Of a stretch of DNA of 40,818 nt, positions 22,558-31,474 are shown one piece after another. This DNA is from Caulobacteraceae bacterium. GTDB lineage: Bacteria; Pseudomonadota; Alphaproteobacteria; Caulobacterales; Caulobacteraceae. A program made the position numbers and the translations under genes. Numbering within the stretch: position 1 is the stretch's first letter; each line of letters opens with the position of its first letter. The notes under the pieces were generated by a model. The model was not told where the DNA came from, ran no database searches, and saw nothing but the letters and a program-made list of their open reading frames with translations. The stretch lies in the NCBI GenBank assembly GCA_947474775.1, contig CANJKG010000002.1, positions 1 to 40,818 of the forward strand. Reading direction: 5' to 3'.

Positions 22558-23388
22558 ATGAACACGGGACGACCCTCGCGTACGCTGGTCTACCGGCACG
22601 GCCTGCTGGTGCGGATCACCCATTGGCTGAACGTGGTCGCCGTCACCCTCCTGCTGATGAGCGGGCTGCAGATCTTCAACGCCCACCCGGCGTTATACTG
22701 GGGCCAGAAGTCGACCTTCGCCGAGCCCTGGATCAACACAACGGCGTCCGAACGGGCAGGCCGGCCGATCGGCGTGACCACTATCGGCGGCCTCAGCTTC
22801 GAGACCACCGGCGTCCTGGGCTATTCCGGCAAGGCTGGCGCGGGGGAACCGCGTGGCTTCCCGGCCTGGGCCACGATTCCCAGCCATCGCGACCTGGCCA
22901 GCGGCCGGCGCTGGCACCTGTTCTTCGCCTGGGTGCTGGTGATCAACGGCCTGGTGTACTGGCTTGGCGGGCTGGCGGGCGGCCACATACGGCGCGACCT
23001 CGTGCCGGACCGCCGTGATCTTTCCCCGCGCAACATCTGGCATGAGATCGTCACCCACGCGCAGCTCAGGTTCCCCAAGGGCGAGGAGGCCCGGCGCTAC
23101 AACGTGCTGCAGAAGGGCGCCTACCTGGGCGTCGCCCTCGTTCTCCTGCCGCTGATGGTCGCCACCGGCCTGACCATGTCGCCAGGGATCAACGCCGCCT
23201 GGCCCTGGATGCTGGACCTGTTCGGCGGCCGCCAGTCGGCCCGCACGCTCCACTTCATCGCCGCCAGCCTGGTTGTGGCCTTCGTGATCGTCCACCTGGC
23301 CATGGTGGTGGCCTCGGGCCTCTGGAACAACATCCGCTCAATGATCACCGGCCGCTACGCCATCGAGGTCGAGGAGGCCAAGCCATGA
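22558..23388 (+). CDS. Cytochrome b561-type (cytochrome b/b6 domain) membrane protein
   Basis: RHGLLVRITHWLNVVAVTLLLMSGLQIF, RRWHLFFAWVLVINGLVYW, ARTLHFIAASLVVAFVIVHLAMVV: TM histidines. ATG 22558. Confidence 0.87.
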   Translation: MNTGRPSRTLVYRHGLLVRITHWLNVVAVTLLLMSGLQIFNAHPALYWGQKSTFAEPWINTTASERAGRPIGVTTIGGLSFETTGVLGYSGKAGAGEPRGFPAWATIPSHRDLASGRRWHLFFAWVLVINGLVYWLGGLAGGHIRRDLVPDRRDLSPRNIWHEIVTHAQLRFPKGEEARRYNVLQKGAYLGVALVLLPLMVATGLTMSPGINAAWPWMLDLFGGRQSARTLHFIAASLVVAFVIVHLAMVVASGLWNNIRSMITGRYAIEVEEAKP

Positions 23389-24161
23389 CCCAGCCCATGG
23401 GCCGTCGGGGCTGGCTGAAAGGCGCCCTTGCCTCGGCCGCCGGTCTCGTCCTGGCCGCCTGCGACAGGATCAACGCCGACCCGCGCGCCACCGCCGTGCT
23501 GCAATCCGCCGAACGGCTGACCCGGCGCGCGCAGCGGCTGGTGAGCGACCGCAATGCGCTGGCCCGCGAGTTCGCCCCGGCGGACATCTCGCGCGATTTT
23601 CGCGCCAACGGCTCGATCCGCCCCGCCGACCCCGACTACGTCGCCCATACGGCCGCGGGGTTCGCCGACTGGCGGCTGGTGATCGACGGCCTGGTGGAGC
23701 GGCCCCTGTCGCTGACCCTGGAGGAGTTGCGCGCCCAGCCGGCGCGGACCCAGATCACGCGGCACGACTGCGTCGAGGGCTGGTCGTCCATCGGCAAGTG
23801 GACCGGGGCTCGGCTCGGCCCCCTGCTGGACCGCGCGGGACTGAAGCCAGGCGCCCGCTACCTGGTCTTCCATTGCGCCGACAGCCTGGGGCCGGTCGGC
23901 GACCCCAACTCGAAGTACTATGAGAGCATCGACCTGATCGATGCGCGGCATCCGCAGACCATCCTGGCCTATGAGATGAACGACGCGCCCCTGCCGGTGC
24001 CGCATGGCGCCCCCATCCGCCTGCGGGTGGAGCGCCACCTGGGCTACAAGCACGCCAAGTACGTCATGCGCATCGAGGCCGTGGAGGACTTCGCCCACCT
24101 GCGCGGCGGCAGGGGCGGCTTCTGGGAAGACCGCGGCTACGAGTGGTACGCCGGGATCTGA
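23385..24161 (+). CDS. Molybdopterin-dependent oxidoreductase (sulfite oxidase/YedY family), probable Tat lipoprotein
   Basis: RRGWLKGALASAAGLVLAAC (Tat-like + lipobox), RHDCVEGWSSIGKWTGARLG (Mo-ligand Cys), overlaps the cytochrome b gene by 4 nt. Confidence 0.87.
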   Translation: MTQPMGRRGWLKGALASAAGLVLAACDRINADPRATAVLQSAERLTRRAQRLVSDRNALAREFAPADISRDFRANGSIRPADPDYVAHTAAGFADWRLVIDGLVERPLSLTLEELRAQPARTQITRHDCVEGWSSIGKWTGARLGPLLDRAGLKPGARYLVFHCADSLGPVGDPNSKYYESIDLIDARHPQTILAYEMNDAPLPVPHGAPIRLRVERHLGYKHAKYVMRIEAVEDFAHLRGGRGGFWEDRGYEWYAGI

Positions 24162-24175
24162 GCGCGAGGCGACTC

Positions 24176-24195
24176 ACCCCGGCGAGAGCCGGGGT
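24176..24195. repeat. REP-like palindrome, also plausible bidirectional terminator between convergent genes
   Basis: ACCCCGGC-GAGA-GCCGGGGT, perfect 8-bp stem; matches the widespread CCCGGCGAAAGCCGGG-type dispersed repeats. Confidence 0.7.
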
Positions 24196-24201
24196 CCAAG
24201 C

Positions 24202-25011
24202 TTACCGCCCCTCGTACGGTGACTGCGCCACCAGCTCCGCCTCCGCGGCGCAGGCGGCGGGGTCGGGTGCGGGCCCCTGCTTCCGGGCGGCGGCGATCTC
24301 CTTGGCGGCGGCTTCCAGGTCCTTGCGGAACTGCGGTACGCCGTGCAGGGCGGCCACCACGACTGAGCCGTTGGTGCGCCCGGCCTCCACCGCCGACATG
24401 TTGTGCACCCCGCAGACCATCCGGCTCTCGCCGAAGGCCCTTGCGCGGGCCAGGATCTGGGTCGCGCGGTCGGGGACCAGTTCAGCCATCACCAGGCCTA
24501 CGCCCCAGCCGAAGGTGTTGTGGCCGGACGGATAGTCCGGGCTGGTCTTCAGATAGTCCGCATGCTCACAGATCTCGCCCTCGTCCACCTGGAACGGCCG
24601 CTTGCGCTTATAGAAGTCCTTCGGGCGTGTGGTGGAGCTGTGCAGGTCCGTGCGCATCCGCCGCAGAAGCATGGTGGTCCTGGGCGCGTTCCCGTTGGTC
24701 AGCTCCACGCCGATGGCGCAGGCGAGCTCCTCGCGGATTCCCCACTCGAAGACGTCCTCCTCCGCCAGTTTCCAGCGCGGACTGTCCTTCATCGACCGGG
24801 TGGCCAGGAACATGGTCCGGTCGGCCTGGTAGCGGGTGGTGCCGGCCACGGGCGCCGGCGGCAGGATGGCGGTGGTGTCCGGCGCCGCATCGCCGAGATA
24901 GCCGGCCACCGGCGGCGGCCCCGGGATGCCGTCCGGCGACTGCAGGTCCTCCGGCTTCGGCGAGGCCCCGATCAGCAGGATCGCCAGCAGCGGAGCGGCG
25001 TACTTCGACAT
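24202..25011 (-). CDS. PAP2/class A acid phosphatase-like protein with signal peptide
   Basis: MSKYAAPLLAILLIGASP signal; KRKRPF, SPDYPSGHNTFGWG, GESRMVCGVHNMSAVEAGR (PAP2 motifs, motif 3 altered). Start placed at ATG 25011. Confidence 0.88.
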   Translation of the reverse strand: MSKYAAPLLAILLIGASPKPEDLQSPDGIPGPPPVAGYLGDAAPDTTAILPPAPVAGTTRYQADRTMFLATRSMKDSPRWKLAEEDVFEWGIREELACAIGVELTNGNAPRTTMLLRRMRTDLHSSTTRPKDFYKRKRPFQVDEGEICEHADYLKTSPDYPSGHNTFGWGVGLVMAELVPDRATQILARARAFGESRMVCGVHNMSAVEAGRTNGSVVVAALHGVPQFRKDLEAAAKEIAAARKQGPAPDPAACAAEAELVAQSPYEGR

Positions 25012-25103
25012 GAGAAAGCCTCCGGACGAACCGCCATAGTATGGACGATCCGGCCGGAGGCGAATGGAAACCAATCGCGGGCCCGCTGGCCGCGATCAGG
25101 CGG

Positions 25104-26159
25104 CTATTTCGCGAACAGCTTGGCCCAGCGCGGCTTGGTGCGCGCCTTCCAGCCGCCGCGGTGCCAGGCGTCGGAGGCGATCAGCGGCGCCACCGTGGTG
25201 GCCTCGGCGAACACCATCTGCTCCCAGGTGACGTCCACCTTGCCCCAGGAGCAGGCCTCCTTGAGGGTCGAGGACGAGCAGGCGCCGTCGCGCACGTCGG
25301 CCACGGTGATCTGCACGGCGTATTTGTGCATCTCCGCCTCGTGGCCGAGGATCTCGGCGCAGACCACCGTGTCCTGGGCGAAGTTCTTGGGCACGCCGCC
25401 GCCGATCATGAACAGACCCGTGGTCCCCGCCGCCAGCTTGATGTCCGTCAGTTCACGGAAGTCAGCTACCGAGTCGATGGACAGGTAGGGCTTGCCCGCC
25501 TTCATCCGCTCCACCTGGTGCTTCACCAGCCCGAAGCCGGCCGATGAATCGGTGAAGGCCGGGCAGAAGATCGGCACGCCCTCGTGATAGGCGGTCTCGA
25601 TAAGGGAGGCGGGCTTCTTGGCGTTGCCGGCCGCCAGCCACTTGCCCATCTCGTGGATGAACTCGCGGCTGGAATAGGGGCGCGGCTCCAGCTGCTCGCA
25701 GATCTCGTAGATCGCGTGGTCGCAGGCCTGCAGCTCCTCCTCGTCGATGTAGGTGTCGTAGATCCGGTCGATGTAGAGATCGCGCAGGACGCGGTCGTCG
25801 ACATCGGATTGCGCCTGGTAGTGCTTGAAACCCAGGGCCTCGAAGAAATCCATGTCGACGATCGAGGCCCCGGTGGAGACCACCACGTCGATCATCCCGT
25901 ACTTCAGCATGTCACGGTAGATGTGCATGCAGCCGCCGGCCGAGGTGGAGCCCGCCAGGGTCAGCCAGGTGGAGCAGGCCTGGTCCTCGATGGCCATGGA
26001 CAGGATGTCGGCGGCGCGGGCCGTATCGCGGCTGGTGAAGCTCATCTGCCGCATGGCGTCGATCACCGGTCGCGCGTCGTACTGGTCGATGGCCACGTGC
26101 TCGACGGTGTTGGCCAGAAGTTCGGCCTTGCGATTGGTCTTCTGAACGTCAGCGTTCAT
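25104..26159 (-). CDS. Deoxyhypusine synthase-like protein (probable homospermidine/polyamine synthase)
   Basis: 351 aa; LAGSTSAGGCMHIYRDMLKYGMIDVVVSTGASIVD, GGGVPKNF, SWGKVDVTWEQMVFAEATTVAPLI containing the DHS catalytic Lys context. Confidence 0.88.
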   Translation of the reverse strand: MNADVQKTNRKAELLANTVEHVAIDQYDARPVIDAMRQMSFTSRDTARAADILSMAIEDQACSTWLTLAGSTSAGGCMHIYRDMLKYGMIDVVVSTGASIVDMDFFEALGFKHYQAQSDVDDRVLRDLYIDRIYDTYIDEEELQACDHAIYEICEQLEPRPYSSREFIHEMGKWLAAGNAKKPASLIETAYHEGVPIFCPAFTDSSAGFGLVKHQVERMKAGKPYLSIDSVADFRELTDIKLAAGTTGLFMIGGGVPKNFAQDTVVCAEILGHEAEMHKYAVQITVADVRDGACSSSTLKEACSWGKVDVTWEQMVFAEATTVAPLIASDAWHRGGWKARTKPRWAKLFAK

Positions 26160-26273
26160 CTTCGGAAGCTCCCTTCTGAGGGTGATCGCCCGTCCAAGGA
26201 AAGTGCGCGACCGGGACGGAGCGACCGGCCGCGCCTATAACATTCCAACCGTGTCAGTTGTTACCGGCCCGAG

Positions 26274-27545
26274 TTACCGGCGGCGGCGCCTCTTGCCCGC
26301 CGCGCCCTTGGGCCGCGACAGCCGGACCACCTTGCGCTCCTCCTCCCGCTCCTCCCGGGGCAGGCGGATGGAGCGGCCGGCGAGGCCGAACATGGAGGCC
26401 ATGGGCGCGTCGGACACCATCACGGTCTCGGCGTCGCCGAAGCCGTTGAAGCGGGTGTTCATGGCCACCCCATAGGCGCCCAGCATGCCGATCTCCACAT
26501 AGTCGCCCTCACGGACATCCTCCGGCAGCCAGAACGGGCCCGGCATGTGGTCGAGACTGTCGCAGGTCGGCCCGTAGAAACGGAAGGGCCGCAGGGGCCC
26601 TTCCACTTCGAAGGCCTCTCCGTTCTCGGCCCGCATCAGCTTCACGGGGAACGGCCACTTGGTGTGCGCCGCATCGAACAGGCTGCCGTAGCTGCCGTCG
26701 TTCAGATAGAGCGCGTCGCCCTTGCGCAGCTCCACCGCGGTCAGGATCGAGGAGGCTTCGGCCACCAGGGCCCGGCCGGGCTCGCACCACAGCTCGGTGC
26801 CCTCGTGCACGCTCATCTCGGCGAAGCCACGATGGATCGAGTCCACATAGTCGGCCATGTCCGGCGGCACCATGCCCGGATAGATCGACGGGAACCCGCC
26901 GCCCACGTCGACGATGTCCACCAGCACGCCGGCGCGCACGATGGCCCGGTTGGCCTGCGCCAGGGCGGCCTGGAAGGCCGTGGGCCGCATGCACTGGCTG
27001 CCCACATGGAAGGACACGCCCATCCGATGCCGGGTGGCGCGGCGGGTGGCCATCAGCAGGGCCGAGGCCTCATGCGTCTCGACGCCGAACTTGCCGGACA
27101 GGGAATAGGCCGCGCCGTCGGTGGTGACCGCCAGGCGCACGATCAGCGTCAGGTCGTCGGCGCCATCGGTGGCCTCGAGGATTTTCTGCAGCTCGTCATG
27201 GGTGTCCAGCGCGAAGGCCCGCACCCCGTGATCGAAGTAGGCGGACGCGATCGCCCGGCGGCTTTTCACCGGGTGCATGAACGCCATGCGCGCGCCAGGG
27301 GCGTGCGCGGCCACCAGCTCGATCTCCGGGATCGAGGCCACGTCGAAGGACGTCACCCCGTTCGCCGCCAAGGTCTCGATGACCCATGGCGAAGGGTTCG
27401 CTTTCACAGCGTAGAAGACGTCGCCTTTGAACTTGTCCTGGAACCAGCGCGCCGCGACAGCTACGGCATCCGGTCGCGCGATGGCGACAGGACGCTCCGG
27501 AGACCGCTCACGGACCAGGTCCAGGGGCGTATGGTACGTTTGCAC
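26274..27545 (-). CDS. Ornithine/lysine decarboxylase (fold III, eukaryotic-ODC-like)
   Basis: GDVFYAVKANPSPWVIETLAANGVTSFDVAS (PLP Lys), HVGSQC, DVGGGFPSIYPG, EPGRALVAE, GPTCDSLDHM. Start uncertain; GTG 27545 chosen (VQTYHTPLDLV...). Confidence 0.87.
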   Translation of the reverse strand: MQTYHTPLDLVRERSPERPVAIARPDAVAVAARWFQDKFKGDVFYAVKANPSPWVIETLAANGVTSFDVASIPEIELVAAHAPGARMAFMHPVKSRRAIASAYFDHGVRAFALDTHDELQKILEATDGADDLTLIVRLAVTTDGAAYSLSGKFGVETHEASALLMATRRATRHRMGVSFHVGSQCMRPTAFQAALAQANRAIVRAGVLVDIVDVGGGFPSIYPGMVPPDMADYVDSIHRGFAEMSVHEGTELWCEPGRALVAEASSILTAVELRKGDALYLNDGSYGSLFDAAHTKWPFPVKLMRAENGEAFEVEGPLRPFRFYGPTCDSLDHMPGPFWLPEDVREGDYVEIGMLGAYGVAMNTRFNGFGDAETVMVSDAPMASMFGLAGRSIRLPREEREEERKVVRLSRPKGAAGKRRRRR

Positions 27546-27931
27546 CTCACGCAACCCCCAACGGATTGTTGAACCAAGTCCGGCGTTAGCAGCGCTTTTG
27601 AGGACATCGGGTCCGCCGGAGCCGTGCGAAATAGGGACTCTGGATGGCGATGTAAAGAGCAAGTTTTCCACAGGCCGGCGGCGCCATCGAAGATGTGGAA
27701 AATACTTAGTTATTCCTGAAGTTTAACAGGGGTCGGACAGGCCCAGGGAATCACGTTTTCTCAAGCGCCGGCCTGCGCCTTCGCCGGGACGCCGCGGCGA
27801 TGCCTGTTTAGAGGCGCCGCAGGCGTCGCCGGCGCCTTCCATTCCCGATGCGGTAGACCCGGAGCCGTCGGACATGCCATGAAGCCAGGGCGGGCCGGCG
27901 CCCGTGTGAACACCGGGAACCCTAGCCCTCA

Positions 27932-28726
27932 ATGCCCGCCGCCGCCGTGCTGTCGATCAGGAACGCGTCTCGGACGTTCGGCCTGCGCCGGGCGTTGGAC
28001 GGGGTGTCGCTCGACGTCCACAAGGGCGAGATGATCGCCCTTATCGGGCCCTCCGGATCGGGCAAGTCCACCCTCCTGCGCTCGATCAGCGCCCTGCAGC
28101 CCATCGACGGTGGCGACGGGCGCATCCAGGCGTTCGGCTCCCCGGTGCAGGAGAACGGACGCATCTCCGGCTCCGTCGGCGAGGTGCGCAAGCGCATCGG
28201 CTTCATCTTCCAGCAGTTCAACCTGGTCGGCCGCCTCTCCCTTTTCTCCAATGTCGCCCTGGGATCGCTGGGTCGCATCGACCGGCTCCGCGGGACGCTG
28301 GGCCTCTGGCCGGCGGAGACCAAGGCCGCGGTCATGGCGGCGCTCGCCCGGGTGGGGGTGGCCGACTACGCCGGACAGCGGGCCAACACCCTGTCCGGCG
28401 GCCAGCAGCAGCGCGGCGCCATCGCCCGCGCTCTCGTGCAGCGCGCCAAGATCGTGCTGGCCGACGAACCGGTGGCCTCCCTGGACCCGGTCTCCGCGCG
28501 CCGGGTGATGGAGATCCTGCGCGAGCTCAACCGGCAGGACGGCCTGACCGTGGTGGTCACCCTGCACCAGGTGGACTACGCCCTGCGCTACTGCGACCGG
28601 GTGGTGGCGCTGAAGGCCGGCAAGGTCGTCTACGACGGCGACACGGAAGGCCTGGACCGCGCCCGGCTGATCGACATCTACGGTCCGGAGTTCGAAGACG
28701 TGTTCTGGGAGGGAGCCCCCCAATGA
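27932..28726 (+). CDS. phnC: Phosphonate ABC transporter ATP-binding protein
   Basis: Walker A GPSGSGKSTLLRSIS, IGFIFQQFNLVGRLSLFSNV, NTLSGGQQQRGAIARALVQ, VLADEPVASLDPVSAR; PhnC-type sequence. Confidence 0.93.
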   Translation: MPAAAVLSIRNASRTFGLRRALDGVSLDVHKGEMIALIGPSGSGKSTLLRSISALQPIDGGDGRIQAFGSPVQENGRISGSVGEVRKRIGFIFQQFNLVGRLSLFSNVALGSLGRIDRLRGTLGLWPAETKAAVMAALARVGVADYAGQRANTLSGGQQQRGAIARALVQRAKIVLADEPVASLDPVSARRVMEILRELNRQDGLTVVVTLHQVDYALRYCDRVVALKAGKVVYDGDTEGLDRARLIDIYGPEFEDVFWEGAPQ

Positions 28727-29736
28727 TCGCTCGCCCGACAATCGCTCGCAGGAGCTTCCTCGGCCTCGCGGCCGCGCTCGTCCTGTCCGCGTGCGGAGAG
28801 AAGGCCGCCGCGCCGGACGCGCCCAAGGAGATCACCTTCTCCATCCTGTCGGCCGAGAACCAGTCCTCCATGGCGCCCCTGTGGCAGCCGCTGCTGGACG
28901 ACATGGCCAGCCAGGTGGGGGTGAAGGTGAAGCCCTATTTCGCCTCCAACTACACCGCCCTGATCGAGGCCATGCGGTTCAACCAGGTGCAGGTGGGCTG
29001 GTTCTCCGCCCTGCCGGCGCTGGAGGCCGTGCGCCGGGCCGACGGCGAGGTGATGGGCCGCGTGGTGGATGCCGGCGGCGAGGATTCCTACACCTCGGTC
29101 CTGATCGTGAAGAAGGGCAGCGGCATCACCCTCGACAAGGTGATGGCCTGCGGCAAGCGCTACACCTTCGGCCTGGGCGACGCCAAGTCCACCACCGGTA
29201 CGCTCGCGCCGATGAGCTATCTGTTCACCCCCAGGGGAATCGAGCCCAACGCCTGCTTCAAGGCGGTGCGCTCGGCCAGCCACCAGGCCAATGTGTTCTC
29301 CGTGGCCAACGGGGTGCTGGACGTGGCCACCAACAACAGCGTGGGCCTCCTGTTCGCCAACCGCGAGACGCCGGAGATCGCCTCCAAGGTCGAGATCATC
29401 TGGCGCTCGCCGCCGCTGCCGGAATCCTCGATCGTCGCGCGCAAGGACCTGGACCCGGCGATCCGCGAGAAGATCCGCCAGTTCTTCCTGACCTATGGCG
29501 TGGGCGAGGGACCGCAGGCGGACAAGCAGCGCGAGGTGCTCAAGGGGCTGACCTACGGCGGCTTCAAGCCCGCCGACGACAGCTACCTGGACCCCATCCG
29601 CGAGATGGAGGCGGCCGAGGTTCTGGCCCAGGCCAAGCGCGGCGGCGACAGGGCCAGGATCGCCAAGGCCCAGGCGGAATTCGACAAGGTCCGCGCCGCC
29701 GCCTCCCAGAAGCGCGCCGCCGATCCCGACGTCTAG
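28723..29736 (+). CDS. phnD: Phosphonate ABC transporter substrate-binding protein, Tat/lipobox signal
   Basis: ARRSFLGLAAALVLSACGEK; PYFASNYTALIEAMRFNQVQVGWFSALPALEAV; GDAKSTTGTLAPMSYLF. Confidence 0.92.
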   Translation: MIARPTIARRSFLGLAAALVLSACGEKAAAPDAPKEITFSILSAENQSSMAPLWQPLLDDMASQVGVKVKPYFASNYTALIEAMRFNQVQVGWFSALPALEAVRRADGEVMGRVVDAGGEDSYTSVLIVKKGSGITLDKVMACGKRYTFGLGDAKSTTGTLAPMSYLFTPRGIEPNACFKAVRSASHQANVFSVANGVLDVATNNSVGLLFANRETPEIASKVEIIWRSPPLPESSIVARKDLDPAIREKIRQFFLTYGVGEGPQADKQREVLKGLTYGGFKPADDSYLDPIREMEAAEVLAQAKRGGDRARIAKAQAEFDKVRAAASQKRAADPDV

Positions 29737-30543
29737 ATGACCCCGCCCACCGCCGCAGAGATTCCCCCGCCGCCCAGCCGCAGCCTGGCCCAGCGCGCGC
29801 CCGACATACTGGTCTGGGGCGGCGTGATCCTGCTGCTGATGATCAGCTTCAAGCCGGTGGAGATGGGCCATCTGGTCCGCCTGTTCTCGAACTCCGAAAA
29901 TATGCGCCAGTACGGCCAGGAACTGCTGCGACCCGACTTCGCCCAACTGCCGCTGTTCATCGCCCAGATGTGGCTGACGGTGCAGATCGCGCTGTGGGGG
30001 ACCGTGCTGGCGGTGATCCTCGCCATTCCCTTTGGACTCGCCTGCGCGCGCAACGTCTCGCCGGTCTGGCTGCAGCAGCCCATGCGCCTCCTGATGAACC
30101 TGCTCCGCTCGATCCCCGACCTGGTGATCGGCACCCTGTTCATCGTGGCGGTGGGGCTGGGACCGTTCGCCGGGGTGATGGCGCTGGCCCTCAACACCGG
30201 CGGCGTGCTCGCCAAGCTGTTCTCGGAGGCCGTCGAATCCATCGACAAGGGCCCGGTGGAAGGTGTCCGCGCAACCGGCGCCACGCGCCTGCAGGAGATC
30301 GTCTGGGGGGTGATCCCGCAGGTGGCGCCGCTGTGGACCTCCTACGCCCTCTACCGCTTCGAATCGAATTCCCGCTCGGCCACCGTGCTGGGCCTGATCG
30401 GGGCCGGCGGCATCGGCCAGCTGCTGTTCGAGACCATGAACGCCTTCGACTACAACCAACTCTCGGCCATCGTGATCGTCATCGTGCTCGCGGTCACGAT
30501 GATCGACATGCTGTCCCAGGCCATGCGCAGCCGGCTGCTGTAA
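29737..30543 (+). CDS. phnE: Phosphonate ABC transporter permease
   Basis: LLRSIPDLVIGTLFIVAVGLGPFAGVMALALNTGGVLAKLFSEAVESIDKGPVEGVRATGATRLQEI, ATVLGLIGAGGIGQLL; starts directly after the phnD stop. Confidence 0.93.
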   Translation: MTPPTAAEIPPPPSRSLAQRAPDILVWGGVILLLMISFKPVEMGHLVRLFSNSENMRQYGQELLRPDFAQLPLFIAQMWLTVQIALWGTVLAVILAIPFGLACARNVSPVWLQQPMRLLMNLLRSIPDLVIGTLFIVAVGLGPFAGVMALALNTGGVLAKLFSEAVESIDKGPVEGVRATGATRLQEIVWGVIPQVAPLWTSYALYRFESNSRSATVLGLIGAGGIGQLLFETMNAFDYNQLSAIVIVIVLAVTMIDMLSQAMRSRLL

Positions 30544-30548
30544 TTCAT

Positions 30549-30575
30549 CTCCCCCGAGGCGAAGCCCCAGGGGAG
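30549..30575. terminator. Hairpin between convergent phnE and Nudix genes
   Basis: CTCCCC-CGA-GGC-GAA-GCC-CCA-GGGGAG. Confidence 0.5.
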
Positions 30576-30582
30576 AGGAGCT

Positions 30583-31032
30583 CTATCCCTTGAACCCGGC
30601 CAGCAGGGCCTTCAGCTCGGGCTCATCCACCCGATCCGCCGCCTCGGCTGGCGACACCCAGGCCTTCTCGCGTTCGGCCTTCTCTGGCCAGTCGTCGGCC
30701 TCATGGGCGACCTTGAGGGCGTAGACGGAGACCCGCACATGCTGGACGCGCCCACTCTGCAGACGCTTGTCGTAGTGATAGTCGCCCAGGCGTTTGCGGC
30801 CGACGCGGCCGGAGACGCCCGCCTCCTCGAAGGCCTCCAGCGCCGCGGAAGGCCGCGACTTCAGTCCCTTGATCGGCCAGCCCTTGGGGATCACCCACCG
30901 CCGGGTCTCCCGCGAGGTGATCAGCAGCACCTCCACGCCGCCGCCCTCCGCGCGCCGCCACGGCAGGGCGGCGTATTGCGCCCTGGGTTCGCGATCCGGC
31001 TCGGCGGGGGTGTACTCGCGCGCCTTCGACAT
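30583..31032 (-). CDS. Nudix hydrolase (diphosphoinositol-polyphosphate-phosphohydrolase-like)
   Basis: RRWVIPKGWPIKGLKSRPSAALEAFEEAGVSG: Nudix box with L instead of the R of REUXEE. Confidence 0.87.
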   Translation of the reverse strand: MSKAREYTPAEPDREPRAQYAALPWRRAEGGGVEVLLITSRETRRWVIPKGWPIKGLKSRPSAALEAFEEAGVSGRVGRKRLGDYHYDKRLQSGRVQHVRVSVYALKVAHEADDWPEKAEREKAWVSPAEAADRVDEPELKALLAGFKG

Positions 31033-31351
31033 CAGCCGGACACGACGCGCAGTCCGCGGAGCGTCGCGCGGTGACGGAGGATGCGTCGGTGCGCAAGCGG
31101 AGGTGGGATGGCCCTGGAGTTCATGCCGTCAGGATGCGCCGGCAGCCGGATAAAATCCCGGGCCTCATCGCCGCAGGGTCTCGCCCGGCGCCCCGGGGCC
31201 GGCAGCCCAACCGGGCGTCGGGGCGCCGGCATGGGGCGGGATGGACTGGATTTTCGCTGTGCATGCCAACCTCGATCAACCGCCGCCAGGGGCCGACCTA
31301 GGCTGGTATACGGAGGATGTAAACGGGCCGCCGCCGCCTGATCGTCCGGTC

Positions 31352-31412
31352 GCATCACAAGACTTTCACAAGCATGACATTGGCCGTCGCGGAACCTTGT
31401 TGGCGCTGTCAT
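31352..31412 (+). promoter_or_regulatory. Candidate Pho-box region upstream of the OprO/P-type porin
   Basis: Direct repeat TCACAAG at 31355 and 31366 (11-bp period); CTTTCAC-AAGC-ATGACAT (31363-31380) has the 7-4-7 Pho-box layout; isolated perfect CTGTCAT at 31406-31412. Confidence 0.45.
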
Positions 31413-31474
31413 TGTGCCCAGCTAAGCCGCGCCAGCACCGGCGAGCGCGGGGGCATAGCTGAAGGATCCGCACA

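Noticed and set aside
27812-27837. AGGCGCCG/CGGCGCCT inverted repeat upstream of phnC
   Set aside because: Short GC-only arms with a 10-nt loop and no T-tract; expected by chance in such GC-rich DNA.
28678-30459. 593-aa minus-strand ORF
   Set aside because: Antisense to phnD/phnE; no domain signal.
31033-31474. Small ORFs in the 440-bp spacer before the porin
   Set aside because: Arg/Pro/Gly-rich, overlapping on both strands, no SD or domain support; kept as non-coding.
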